Origin: Pandoraea nosoerga
Lineage (GTDB): Bacteria > Pseudomonadota > Gammaproteobacteria > Burkholderiales > Burkholderiaceae
Reading direction: 5' to 3'
DNA: 64,000 nt
Assembly (NCBI RefSeq): GCF_902459585.1
Contig: NZ_CABPSC010000003.1
Span: 1-64,000 of the forward strand
Positions 56,856-64,000 of this stretch are shown here, in pieces. The position numbers and the translations under genes were made by a program. The stretch's first letter is position 1, and each line of letters begins with the position of its first letter. The notes under the pieces were generated by a model, which made no database searches, was not told where the DNA came from, and saw only the letters and a program-made list of their open reading frames with translations.

Positions 56856-57278
56856 TCAGCGCGCGGGTGTCGCCGGGTCCGGCGCCTCGATATGGGCGTC
56901 GGGCCACCAGACGACCATGGTCCCCGCGGGCTGCCCGTCATCGGCTTCGGCGGGCCGCTCTTCGACCCGCACCGGCCGCAGCGCCCCGCCGCGGCACGGG
57001 CCGCCGACGCAATGACCGGTATCCGGCTCGTAGGTCGCACCATGCGTGGCGCACATCAAGTATAAGCCCGACGTCTCGAAGAACTGCCCCTCCGACCAGT
57101 CCAGCTCCATGGGCACGTGCGCACATTGATTGAGGTAGCCGTAAACGCGCCCTTCGTAACGAATCACGAACGCGGGCGTCGGGTGCCCGCCCACGAGCAC
57201 CTCGAAGCGCACGCCGCGGCCGCCGTCCTCGAGCGCGGCGCCCGGGCAGATGGGCTGCGGCGTGGCGGCGTCGCTCAC
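56856..57278 (-). CDS. Rieske [2Fe-2S] domain protein
   Basis: A 140-residue soluble single-domain Rieske protein. The cluster ligands are C52 and H54 (QCAHVPMEL) and C76 and H79 (LMCATHGATYEPDTG), with GPCRGGALRPV closing the fold. It starts with GTG overlapping the HAD phosphatase stop (GTGA). Such ferredoxins pass electrons to oxygenases or reductases, but no partner is coded here, so the role is unknown. Confidence 0.9.
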   Translation of the reverse strand: MSDAATPQPICPGAALEDGGRGVRFEVLVGGHPTPAFVIRYEGRVYGYLNQCAHVPMELDWSEGQFFETSGLYLMCATHGATYEPDTGHCVGGPCRGGALRPVRVEERPAEADDGQPAGTMVVWWPDAHIEAPDPATPAR

Positions 57279-57937
57279 ACGCGCTCCAGCAACCATTCGC
57301 GCAACTCTCCCACGCTGTTCGCACAGTACGCCGGCTCGAGCGCCACGAGCTGCTCGCGGGGATGCGCGCCGCCGTAGGCCACGGCCACGCCGGCAGCCCC
57401 GGCGCTGCGCGCCATCTGCAGATCGTGCGTCGTGTCGCCGATCATGACCGTGCGGCGCAGGTCCTGGCCGAGCTCGCGCGTCAGTTCCTGCAGCATGGCC
57501 GGGTGCGGCTTGGAGAACGTCTCGTCCGCGCAACGCGTCGCGTCGAACATTCGCATGAGGCCCGCCGATTCGAGGGCCCGGTTCAGGCCGACGCGCGACT
57601 TGCCCGTCGCGACGGCCAGAAAACGGCCGCGCGAGCGTAACTCTTCGAGCAACTCCCGAATGCCGGCGAACAGCACCGTCTCCTTGTCGCCTATCAGATA
57701 GTGAAAACGATAGCGCTCGGACAGGCGCGGATAGTGCGCCGGGTCGAGCGAGGGCACTGCCATCTGGAGGGCGTCGCGCAATCCGAGCCCGATCACGTGG
57801 CTGGCCAGCTCGTCGGTCGGCACGGGCAGGCCGAGATCGCGGCAGGCCGCCTGGATGCAACGGGTAATGGTGGGCGTCGAATCCATCAACGTCCCATCCC
57901 AGTCGAACACGACCAGATCGAATTCAGTGCTTGGCAT
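57275..57937 (-). CDS. HAD-superfamily hydrolase, phosphoglycolate-phosphatase-like
   Basis: A 220-residue HAD phosphatase. Motif I is VFDWDGTLMDS (D12, D14), motif II VATGKSR, motif III FSKPHP and motif IV MIGDTTHDLQMA. It resembles Gph and the phosphatase beside rluC in Burkholderiales; the substrate cannot be read from sequence. It follows rluC by four bases and overlaps the Rieske gene. Confidence 0.9.
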   Translation of the reverse strand: MPSTEFDLVVFDWDGTLMDSTPTITRCIQAACRDLGLPVPTDELASHVIGLGLRDALQMAVPSLDPAHYPRLSERYRFHYLIGDKETVLFAGIRELLEELRSRGRFLAVATGKSRVGLNRALESAGLMRMFDATRCADETFSKPHPAMLQELTRELGQDLRRTVMIGDTTHDLQMARSAGAAGVAVAYGGAHPREQLVALEPAYCANSVGELREWLLERV

Positions 57938-57941
57938 CGCC

Positions 57942-58931
57942 TCAGGCGCCTCTAAGTTGATTCAGGAATTGCTCACATTCTGGCGGCAACGCCGCTTCCA
58001 GCGCAATTGGCGTGTCCAGCACGGGGTGCGTGAACCGCAGTCGCCACGCATGCAGGAACATGCGCTTGATGCCGGGCTTCGCCCCAGGGCGGGCGAGCGA
58101 CTTGTTCAGCGTGAAGTCGCCATACTTGTCATCGCCCACGATAGGCGTGCCGCAATGCGCCAGATGAACGCGAATCTGATGGGTCCGCCCCGTTTTCAGT
58201 TCCGCTTCCAGCAAGGTATAGGGCGGCAACGTTTCCACCATGCGAAATACCGTATGTGACGCCTGGCCGTCTTCCTGCACACGCACACGCCGCTCCCCTT
58301 GCGCGGTGACATATTTATATAGGGGCGCCTTGACCGAGCGCTGGCGCTCGCGCCACGCCCCACTCACGCACGCGAGGTAGCGCTTGTCCATTCGGTTGTG
58401 GCGAATCTGCTCGTGCATGCCGACCAGGGCGGCGCGCTTCTTGGCAAGCAGCAGAATGCCCGACGTTTCCCGGTCGAGCCGATGCACGAGTTCCAGGAAC
58501 TTCTGTTGCGGCATGGCCCGGCGCAGTTGCTCGATCACGCCAAACGACACCCCGCTGCCTCCATGCACGGCCACGCCGGCCGGCTTGTCGACCGCCAGCA
58601 GGTAGTCGTCCTCGAACAACACGGGGAATGTGGCAGCCGGCACATGGGCCGGGGCGTCGTCGGCGGCGGACGCCGCGACACGGACCGGCGGAATGCGGAC
58701 GATATCGCCTAGGGCAAGTCGATAGGCGGCGTCTACTCGCCCTTTGTTCACGCGGACTTCGCCGCTACGCAGAATGCGATAGACGTGGCTTTTTGGTACT
58801 CCCTTGCACTCGCGCAGGAGAAAATTATCGATACGTTGCCCGGCCGAGCCGTCGTCGACCTCGACGAGCCGAACCTGCGGCGCCGACGCCGGCACAACCA
58901 TTTTCTGCCGACTTTTGCCTAACTCATTCAT
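57942..58931 (-). CDS. rluC: 23S rRNA pseudouridine synthase RluC
   Basis: A 329-residue enzyme converting uridines 955, 2504 and 2580 (E. coli numbering) of 23S rRNA to pseudouridine. An S4 RNA-binding domain (RIDNFLLRECKGVPKSHVYR, about residues 33-80) precedes the RluA-type catalytic domain with D153 in LVHRLDRETSGIL and KTGRTHQIRVHLAH. The ATG at 58931 starts MNELGKSRQK; an internal ATG ten codons in is also possible. It diverges from rne, the usual order in proteobacteria. Confidence 0.95.
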   Translation of the reverse strand: MNELGKSRQKMVVPASAPQVRLVEVDDGSAGQRIDNFLLRECKGVPKSHVYRILRSGEVRVNKGRVDAAYRLALGDIVRIPPVRVAASAADDAPAHVPAATFPVLFEDDYLLAVDKPAGVAVHGGSGVSFGVIEQLRRAMPQQKFLELVHRLDRETSGILLLAKKRAALVGMHEQIRHNRMDKRYLACVSGAWRERQRSVKAPLYKYVTAQGERRVRVQEDGQASHTVFRMVETLPPYTLLEAELKTGRTHQIRVHLAHCGTPIVGDDKYGDFTLNKSLARPGAKPGIKRMFLHAWRLRFTHPVLDTPIALEAALPPECEQFLNQLRGA

Positions 58932-59552
58932 TATGAATATAATTTGCCCAACAGAGATGGCGGTAGCGGGAATCATGCCAAATCCCCACCTCTGTCGGTG
59001 CATACCCCAAAACGGTATTTTACTTGCACCCCGGGCAGGCTGCTCGTCCGGTGACCCTGGAGCAGCGAGCGCACGCACGTCACGCAGCGTCGGCAGGAAG
59101 TTGGCCCACAGGCCGCTTCGGTCGCAACGCGCGGGACGCGGATAGAGTCGGTGGTTATAGAATTTTTTGGCGATCAGCCCGAACTCCATTGTTCGAGCTG
59201 ATCGCTTTGTGAATATCGTTCGCGTAATAGTCGAGATTGAGGCGCCGCCACAAGAAGAATAAGTGTCGGCAGGCGCCCCGAGAAAATGTTGATGAAGTTT
59301 CTCGTCCAGTTTCTCCTGGTACGGACTGCAAGCCCGAAGTGATCCGCGCCGCGCCGGAGTTTTCCGGCACGTCGGCGAATCGGGGTGAGCGCGAAGACAT
59401 ATTCGCAGGCGCCTTTGCGTCCGTTGGCCTCATCGCCCGGACCCCCCGGCAATTCTTCCACTCCCGGCTCGAACCTCGCGTGTTGGATAACTCGAGTGAT
59501 ACGTGCCCGACGCACTGCGCATTGGCAGCTGCGGCGGGTGGGAGTCGTTTTC
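58932..59552. other. Divergent rluC-rne region with long rne leader
   Basis: This 621-base gene-free stretch holds the rluC promoter at its left side and a long rne leader on the right. A -10-like TTATAG lies at 59155-59160, just before a strong hairpin at 59170-59205. I see no credible ORF. Long structured leaders are the rule for rne, where RNase E cuts its own message. Confidence 0.6.
59170..59205 (+). promoter_or_regulatory. Hairpin in rne leader
   Basis: GCGATCAGC (59170-59178) pairs with GCTGATCGC (59197-59205), and inside it GAAC (59181-59184) pairs with GTTC (59191-59194). The element sits near the predicted 5' end of the rne message and could be the feedback site for RNase E or stabilise the 5' end. 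Confidence 0.5.
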
Positions 59553-62500
59553 ATGAAACGCATGTTGTTCAACGCCACGCAGCAGGAAGAGCTGCGCGTG
59601 GCCATCGTCGATGGGCAAAAACTCATCGACATCGATATCGAGACGGCCGGACGCGAGCAGCGTAAAGGCAATATCTACAAGGGTGTCATCACCCGTATCG
59701 AACCCTCTCTCGAAGCCTGCTTCGTCAACTACGGCGAAGGCCGCCACGGCTTTCTGCCATTCAAGGAAGTCGCCCGCGCGTACTTCCGCGACGGCGCCGA
59801 TGTGCGCAATGCGCGCATCCAGGACGCCCTCTCCGAAGGCCAGGAACTCATCGTTCAGGTCGAAAAGGAAGAGCGCGGCAACAAGGGTGCAGCACTCACC
59901 ACCTTCATTTCGCTGGCCGGCCGCTATCTGGTCCTGATGCCGAACAACCCGCGCGGCGGTGGCGTGTCGCGCCGCATCGAGGGCGAAGATCGTCAGGAAC
60001 TGCGCGAGACCATGGCGCAGCTCGAACTGCCGGAAGGCATGAGCATCATCGCCCGCACCGCGGGTATCGGCCGCTCGGCCGAAGAACTGCAGTGGGACCT
60101 GAACTATCTGCTGCAACTGTGGCGCGCCATCGAAGGCGCCGCCCACAACATCGAACTGCCGCGCGACTCGGCGCTGATCTATCTCGAGTCGAGCCTCGTC
60201 ATCCGCGCCATCCGCGACTATTTCCAGCCGGATATCGGTGAAATCCTCATCGATACGGAGGAAATCGCCGAGCAGGCACGCAACTTCATGCAGGTGGTCA
60301 TGCCCGATCACCTCAACCGCGTGAAGCAATATCGCGACGACGTGCCGCTGTTCTCGCGTTTCCAGATCGAACACCAGATCGAGACGGCGTATTCGCGCCA
60401 GGTGCCGCTGCCCTCCGGCGGCGCGATCGTGATCGACCACACGGAAGCGCTCGTGTCGATCGACGTGAACTCGGCGCGCGCCACCAAGGGCGCCGACATC
60501 GAGGAAACTGCCCTGCGCACCAATCTGGAAGCGGCCGACGAGGTGGCACGCCAGTTGCGCCTGCGCGACCTGGGCGGCCTGATCGTGATCGACTTCATCG
60601 ACATGGAGTCGGCCAAGAGCCAGCGCGAAGTCGAACAACGTGTGAAGGACGCGCTCAAGCACGACCGGGCGCGCGTCCAGATGGGCAAGATCTCGCGCTT
60701 CGGCCTGATGGAGCTCTCGCGCCAGCGCCTGCGTCCGTCGCTCTCGGAAGGCACGCACGTGACCTGCCCGCGCTGCAATGGCACCGGCCACATCCGCGAC
60801 GCCGAATCGTCGGCGCTGCAAGTCCTGCGCATCATCCAGGAAGAAGCGATGAAGGAGCACACGGCAGCCATCCACTGCCAGGTGCCGGTCGAAGTCGCCG
60901 CGTTCCTGCTCAACGAAAAGCGCCAGGAAATCAACAAGATCGAAGCCCGCTTCAAGGTTGGCGTGCTGCTGATCCCGAACAAGCACCTCGAGACGCCGCA
61001 TTACAAGCTCGAACGCCTGCGCTTCGACGACCCGCGCCTCGACGCGCCGAAGGCCAGCTACGCGCTCGCCGAGGAAGCCGCGCGTGCTTCGGAAGACGAT
61101 CCGGCCGGCTACAGCAAGAAGAAGGAAGACGTCCGCCCGCGCCAGGAAGCTGCTGTGAAGGGCATCACGCCCGAGCAGCCGGCGCCGGCCGCCCAGCCGC
61201 GCGCCGAAGCGATCGTGCCGGCTGCGCCGGTGGCCGCACCGGCTCGCAGCGGGGGCTTCCTCGGTTTCGTGAAGCGTCTGCTCGGCCTCGAGCCGGCCGC
61301 ACCGGCGCCGGTCAAGACCGAAGCGCCGGCCAAGCCGGCAGCGCGCGCGCCGCGTGAGCGCCACGAGCGTCCGCATCAACAGAACCGCAACCGCCGCGGC
61401 AATGCGCGTGACGAAAACAAGTCCGGCAAGGACAACGCCGGCCAGACCGCCCGTGAAGGACGCGACGGTCGCGAAGGCCGTGGCGCTCGTCCGGAGCGCG
61501 CGGAGCGCAATGAACGCAACGAGCCCCGTCAGGAAGGCCGCGACAAGCGCGAGCGCGACGACGCCCAACGCCAGGCCGCACAAGACGTGCGCACGGAGGA
61601 AGGCCGCGAGCCGCGCGAAGGTCGTGAGCGCGGCAGCCGCCGCGATCGCAACGAGCGTCGCGAACGCCGTCAGGCGGAAGGCGCCGAGGGGCAACAGGCA
61701 GCCCCGCAGCGCGCGGCGCAGCCGAGCGCACCTGTAGCCCCGCCGGCAGCCGCCCAGGATGATGCCGAGCAACAGGATCGTCTGACCGCGCAAATCGAAG
61801 GCGCACCGGCGGTGGGCCCCGAAGGCGAGACCGGCGAACAAGGCAGCGAGCAAGGGGGCGAAGAGCGCCGCCGCAGCCGCCGTCGCGGCCGTCGCGGCGG
61901 TCGTCGCGAACGCGAAGCCAACGAACAGCAACTGCATGCGGACGGCGAGCAAGGTGAAGGCATCGCCGCGGAAGGTAACGCCGAAGGCGCACGCCCGGTG
62001 CTGAGCGACGAAGCCGCCGAGAACGCCGCCGCCGACGCCCTGGCCCGCGCCGCCGCGCCGCTCGCCGCCGTGGCGGCGGCGTCGGCTGCATCGTCTTCGA
62101 CGTCCTCCGCGTCGCCGGCCCAAAAGGTCGAGCCGACGGCGGCACCAGCCCAGGCCGCGCAGGCCACGGCTCAGGCGGCGCCGGTCGCCAAGGTCGTGGA
62201 AACCGCGCCTGCCGCCACGCCGGAAGTGCCGGCGCCGGTCGTTGCCGAGCCCATCGCTGCGGCGGCATCGGCGGCCGCGGTCACGCCGGTCACGCCGGTC
62301 ACGCCGGCCCCGCTGGCGGGCGCAGACACCAGCGCCGCCCCTGTCGTGCCGCCGGTGAACGCACCGCTGCCGGCCGCCGCGCCGGTCCCGGCCCAGCCGA
62401 CGGTTCCCGCCGAAGCGTTGACGGAGATCGCTGCCACGGCCGCATCGTCGAGCGCTGTCGACAACGCACCGATGCAAGCGCCTTCGGCTCCGGTGGAGAC

Positions 62501-62930
62501 GGCACAGCCGGCCGCTACGGGTGCTCCGGAGACTACGGACGCTCCGTCCCCGGCAGCTCAGCCGGTCGACGCGGCAACGGCGCAGATCGCACAAACGCCG
62601 ATAGCGCCGATAACGTCGACGACGCCGACGACGCAGGCAGTCACCACAGTGCCTGAAGCGGCAGCGGCTGCGACGGAAGTCGTTACGCAAAAGCCAGCGG
62701 CCGTGGCCGTCGAGCCCACGCTGGAGCGCAGCGCGCTGGAATCGACGCTCGCGAGCGTCGGTCTGGTGTGGGTCCACACCGACGCCGACAAACTTCGCGC
62801 CGCCAGGGAAGCGGCAGCGAAGGTCGTGCCGGCGCCGCGCGTGCCGCGCGAGCGCCGGCCGGTCGCGCCGCTCAACAACGGCCCGATGGAGCAGGTGGAA
62901 ACGCGCGCACCGTCGAATCACGCGGTCTGA
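59553..62930 (+). CDS. rne: Ribonuclease E
   Basis: A 1125-residue endoribonuclease, core of the RNA degradosome. The catalytic half has the S1 domain ([20 protein letters not shown]), DNase I-like active site with aspartates in [13 protein letters not shown] and [10 protein letters not shown], and the Zn-link CPRCNGTGH. The C-terminal half is disordered: Arg/Glu/Asn-rich RNA-binding runs ([34 protein letters not shown]) and then several hundred Ala/Pro/Val residues. The ATG at 59553 has GGGAG upstream; one at 59562 is possible. A rho-independent terminator lies 104 bases after the stop. Confidence 0.95.
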   Translation: MKRMLFNATQQEELRVAIVDGQKLIDIDIETAGREQRKGNIYKGVITRIEPSLEACFVNYGEGRHGFLPFKEVARAYFRDGADVRNARIQDALSEGQELIVQVEKEERGNKGAALTTFISLAGRYLVLMPNNPRGGGVSRRIEGEDRQELRETMAQLELPEGMSIIARTAGIGRSAEELQWDLNYLLQLWRAIEGAAHNIELPRDSALIYLESSLVIRAIRDYFQPDIGEILIDTEEIAEQARNFMQVVMPDHLNRVKQYRDDVPLFSRFQIEHQIETAYSRQVPLPSGGAIVIDHTEALVSIDVNSARATKGADIEETALRTNLEAADEVARQLRLRDLGGLIVIDFIDMESAKSQREVEQRVKDALKHDRARVQMGKISRFGLMELSRQRLRPSLSEGTHVTCPRCNGTGHIRDAESSALQVLRIIQEEAMKEHTAAIHCQVPVEVAAFLLNEKRQEINKIEARFKVGVLLIPNKHLETPHYKLERLRFDDPRLDAPKASYALAEEAARASEDDPAGYSKKKEDVRPRQEAAVKGITPEQPAPAAQPRAEAIVPAAPVAAPARSGGFLGFVKRLLGLEPAAPAPVKTEAPAKPAARAPRERHERPHQQNRNRRGNARDENKSGKDNAGQTAREGRDGREGRGARPERAERNERNEPRQEGRDKRERDDAQRQAAQDVRTEEGREPREGRERGSRRDRNERRERRQAEGAEGQQAAPQRAAQPSAPVAPPAAAQDDAEQQDRLTAQIEGAPAVGPEGETGEQGSEQGGEERRRSRRRGRRGGRREREANEQQLHADGEQGEGIAAEGNAEGARPVLSDEAAENAAADALARAAAPLAAVAAASAASSSTSSASPAQKVEPTAAPAQAAQATAQAAPVAKVVETAPAATPEVPAPVVAEPIAAAASAAAVTPVTPVTPAPLAGADTSAAPVVPPVNAPLPAAAPVPAQPTVPAEALTEIAATAASSSAVDNAPMQAPSAPVETAQPAATGAPETTDAPSPAAQPVDAATAQIAQTPIAPITSTTPTTQAVTTVPEAAAAATEVVTQKPAAVAVEPTLERSALESTLASVGLVWVHTDADKLRAAREAAAKVVPAPRVPRERRPVAPLNNGPMEQVETRAPSNHAV

Positions 62931-63033
62931 GCAAGCGGCCTGGCCATGCGGTTTGCCCGCGTGGTCTGACGCCGCCGCAGCCCTGCGGCGCCGGCTTCAC
63001 GGCCGGTGTCCGCGGGATGCGACGCAGGAACGG

Positions 63034-63059
63034 AAAAGGAGGCTTCGGCCTCCTTTTTT
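63034..63059 (+). terminator. Rho-independent terminator of rne
   Basis: AAAAGGAGGC, a TTCG tetraloop and GCCTCC followed by six T residues. A textbook intrinsic terminator. Confidence 0.95.
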
Positions 63060-63152
63060 GCTGCCTTGCCGCCGGCTTTCGGTCTCACGTCGGTGCGTGC
63101 GCAGCGCTCTCCGGCCTGCGTCCGCCTTTCGTTCGCAGGGGCATTCCACTGC

Positions 63153-63218
63153 CCCTTCGTTGTCCCTTCGTTGTCCCTTCGTTGTCCCTTCGTTGTCCCT
63201 TCGTTGTCCCTTCGTTGC
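63153..63218. repeat. Six tandem copies of an 11-bp unit
   Basis: CCCTTCGTTGT repeats five times exactly, and a sixth copy ends in C instead of T. It is followed by looser 12-base versions (CCCTTTCGTTGC) and further C/T-rich repeats to about 63300. The 11-base period is out of codon phase. Confidence 0.9.
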
Positions 63219-63553
63219 CCCTTTCGTTGCCCCTTTCGCCCCCGCTTTTCCATCGTCTCTTCGTTTCGTCGCGCCTTTCCATCGCGCCTTTCCATTGTTT
63301 TCGAGACGGAAAAACCGTCTGTGCGCCCGGCAACCCGCGTTGTCCCGACTTGTGCGCGCAGCCGCCTGCCCTTATCTTGACGCAACCGCTGTGCAGTACA
63401 GGCTTGACGCTTCGCAACGAACACATGGCTTCTCCCCGTGACCGATGACCGCGCAGACAGCGCTCGTACCGCCACGCGGCCGGCCCCGAATTCCCACGTC
63501 GGCGGCCGGCGGGCCAATTCGTTAGAATGGAGTCGCAAGCCACGCTCCCCGAC

Positions 63554-64000
63554 ATGACTGAAACGATCATCCGACTCACCGATCTGCGAAACGACGTCCG
63601 CTATGCGACGCAAACCCCGCAGATTCCCGCACAAGTGCGCGCCGCGACCGGGCATCTCGAAGATGCGCTCGCGCGGCCGTTGCACGACCTGCGCATCTCG
63701 GTGACCGATCGTTGCAACTTCCGCTGCGTCTATTGCATGCCGAAGGACGTCTTCGACAAGGACTACGCCTTCCTGCCGCAGTCGTCGCTGCTGTCCTTCG
63801 AAGAGATCGAGCGCACTGCGCGGCTGTTCGTCGAACACGGCGTGGAAAAGCTGCGTCTGACCGGCGGCGAGCCGCTCCTTCGCAAGCACATCGAGCGCCT
63901 GATCGAAATGCTCGCACGGCTGCGCACGCCGTCGGGCAAGCCGCTCGACATCACGCTCACGACCAATGGCTCGCTGCTGGCGCGTCGCGCGCAGTCGCTC
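63554..64000 (+). CDS. moaA: GTP 3',8-cyclase MoaA, N-terminal part (cut by window edge)
   Basis: The first 149 residues of the radical-SAM enzyme that starts molybdenum cofactor synthesis by rearranging GTP. The radical-SAM cluster motif is CNFRCVYC in [17 protein letters not shown], followed by [18 protein letters not shown] and TLTTNGSLL. An N-terminal extension of about 40 residues precedes the usual start of the core. The rest lies outside the window. Confidence 0.95.
   Translation, partial: MTETIIRLTDLRNDVRYATQTPQIPAQVRAATGHLEDALARPLHDLRISVTDRCNFRCVYCMPKDVFDKDYAFLPQSSLLSFEEIERTARLFVEHGVEKLRLTGGEPLLRKHIERLIEMLARLRTPSGKPLDITLTTNGSLLARRAQSL

Larger units (their letters stand above)
62931..63553. 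other. Non-coding region between rne and moaA
   Basis: This 623-base stretch holds the rne terminator (63034-63059), an 11-bp tandem repeat (63153-63218) with degenerate C/T-rich repeats after it, and presumably the moaA promoter near its right end. Reading frames across it are low-complexity and not gene-like. Confidence 0.7.

Noticed and set aside
59430-62921. A 1163-codon open frame antisense to rne
   Set aside because: It mirrors the rne frame in high-GC DNA, is low-complexity Arg/Ala/Gly and lacks a start with ribosome site or any family motif.
63153-63300. CRISPR-like array
   Set aside because: The units are 11 bases and directly adjacent, without spacers, and no cas gene is present.
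62953-63448. Short plus-strand frames between rne and moaA
   Set aside because: They run through a terminator and an 11-bp repeat array, show only low-complexity peptides such as SLRCPFVV repeats, and have no ribosome site.

Overview
The window is high-GC chromosomal DNA from a Burkholderiaceae-type betaproteobacterium. A Pandoraea-like genome is my best guess, but no 16S or taxonomic marker in the window proves it. The basis is the gene order rpmF-plsX-fabHDG-acpP-fabF-rpoE-rseA-rseB-mucD-lepA-lepB-rnc-era-recO-pdxJ-acpS-nagZ, an EarP / EF-P(Arg32) pair, a Burkholderiales-type trimeric porin and very GC-rich third codon positions. Both ends cut genes: an anti-sigma factor on the left and moaA on the right.

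Left half (about 1-27 kb) is accessory metabolism. (1) ECF sigma factor with its anti-sigma factor, a small secreted YxFxxD-repeat protein and a Zn-type CDF efflux pump (1-2.8 kb). (2) A four-gene ABC importer (minus strand) divergent from a glucarate-dehydratase-like enolase-superfamily enzyme, then a porin and a FadR-type GntR regulator (2.9-11 kb); the divergent promoter region carries two GTCAT-N3-ATGAC operators. (3) A PPOX-fold protein divergent from an AraC regulator (11-12.6 kb). (4) A probable 4-hydroxybutyrate module: MHS-family transporter, LysR regulator, iron alcohol dehydrogenase and succinate-semialdehyde dehydrogenase (12.6-18 kb). (5) A catabolic cluster of unknown substrate: membrane fatty-acid-hydroxylase-like protein, MFS transporter, iron alcohol/maleylacetate-type reductase, alpha/beta hydrolase and a GntR regulator (18-23.6 kb). 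Three near-identical palindromes (CTAAyATrTTAG) lie upstream of its three minus-strand transcription units. (6) An AT-richer autotransporter (23.9-26.8 kb) beside one tRNA-Cys and two identical tRNA-Gly genes.

Right half (27.5-64 kb) is core genome. It holds pgsA, a K+ channel, uvrC divergent from earP-efp, and then a nearly continuous minus-strand run from yceD/rpmF (54 kb) down to nagZ (34 kb). That run covers fatty acid and phospholipid precursor synthesis, the sigma-E envelope stress system, translation factor LepA, signal peptidase, RNase III, Era, RecO, PdxJ and AcpS. Then come maf and a tetrapyrrole-methylase-family methyltransferase (+), a SppA-like protease, Rieske protein, HAD phosphatase and rluC (-), and rne (+) with a long leader. 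A 620-base non-coding stretch with an 11-bp tandem repeat separates rne from moaA.

The strongest candidates for new biology are the operator-linked cluster at 18-23.6 kb, the mirrored leader element in the 4-hydroxybutyrate module, the paired operators of the glucarate/ABC module, and RNA hairpins upstream of rnc and rne.
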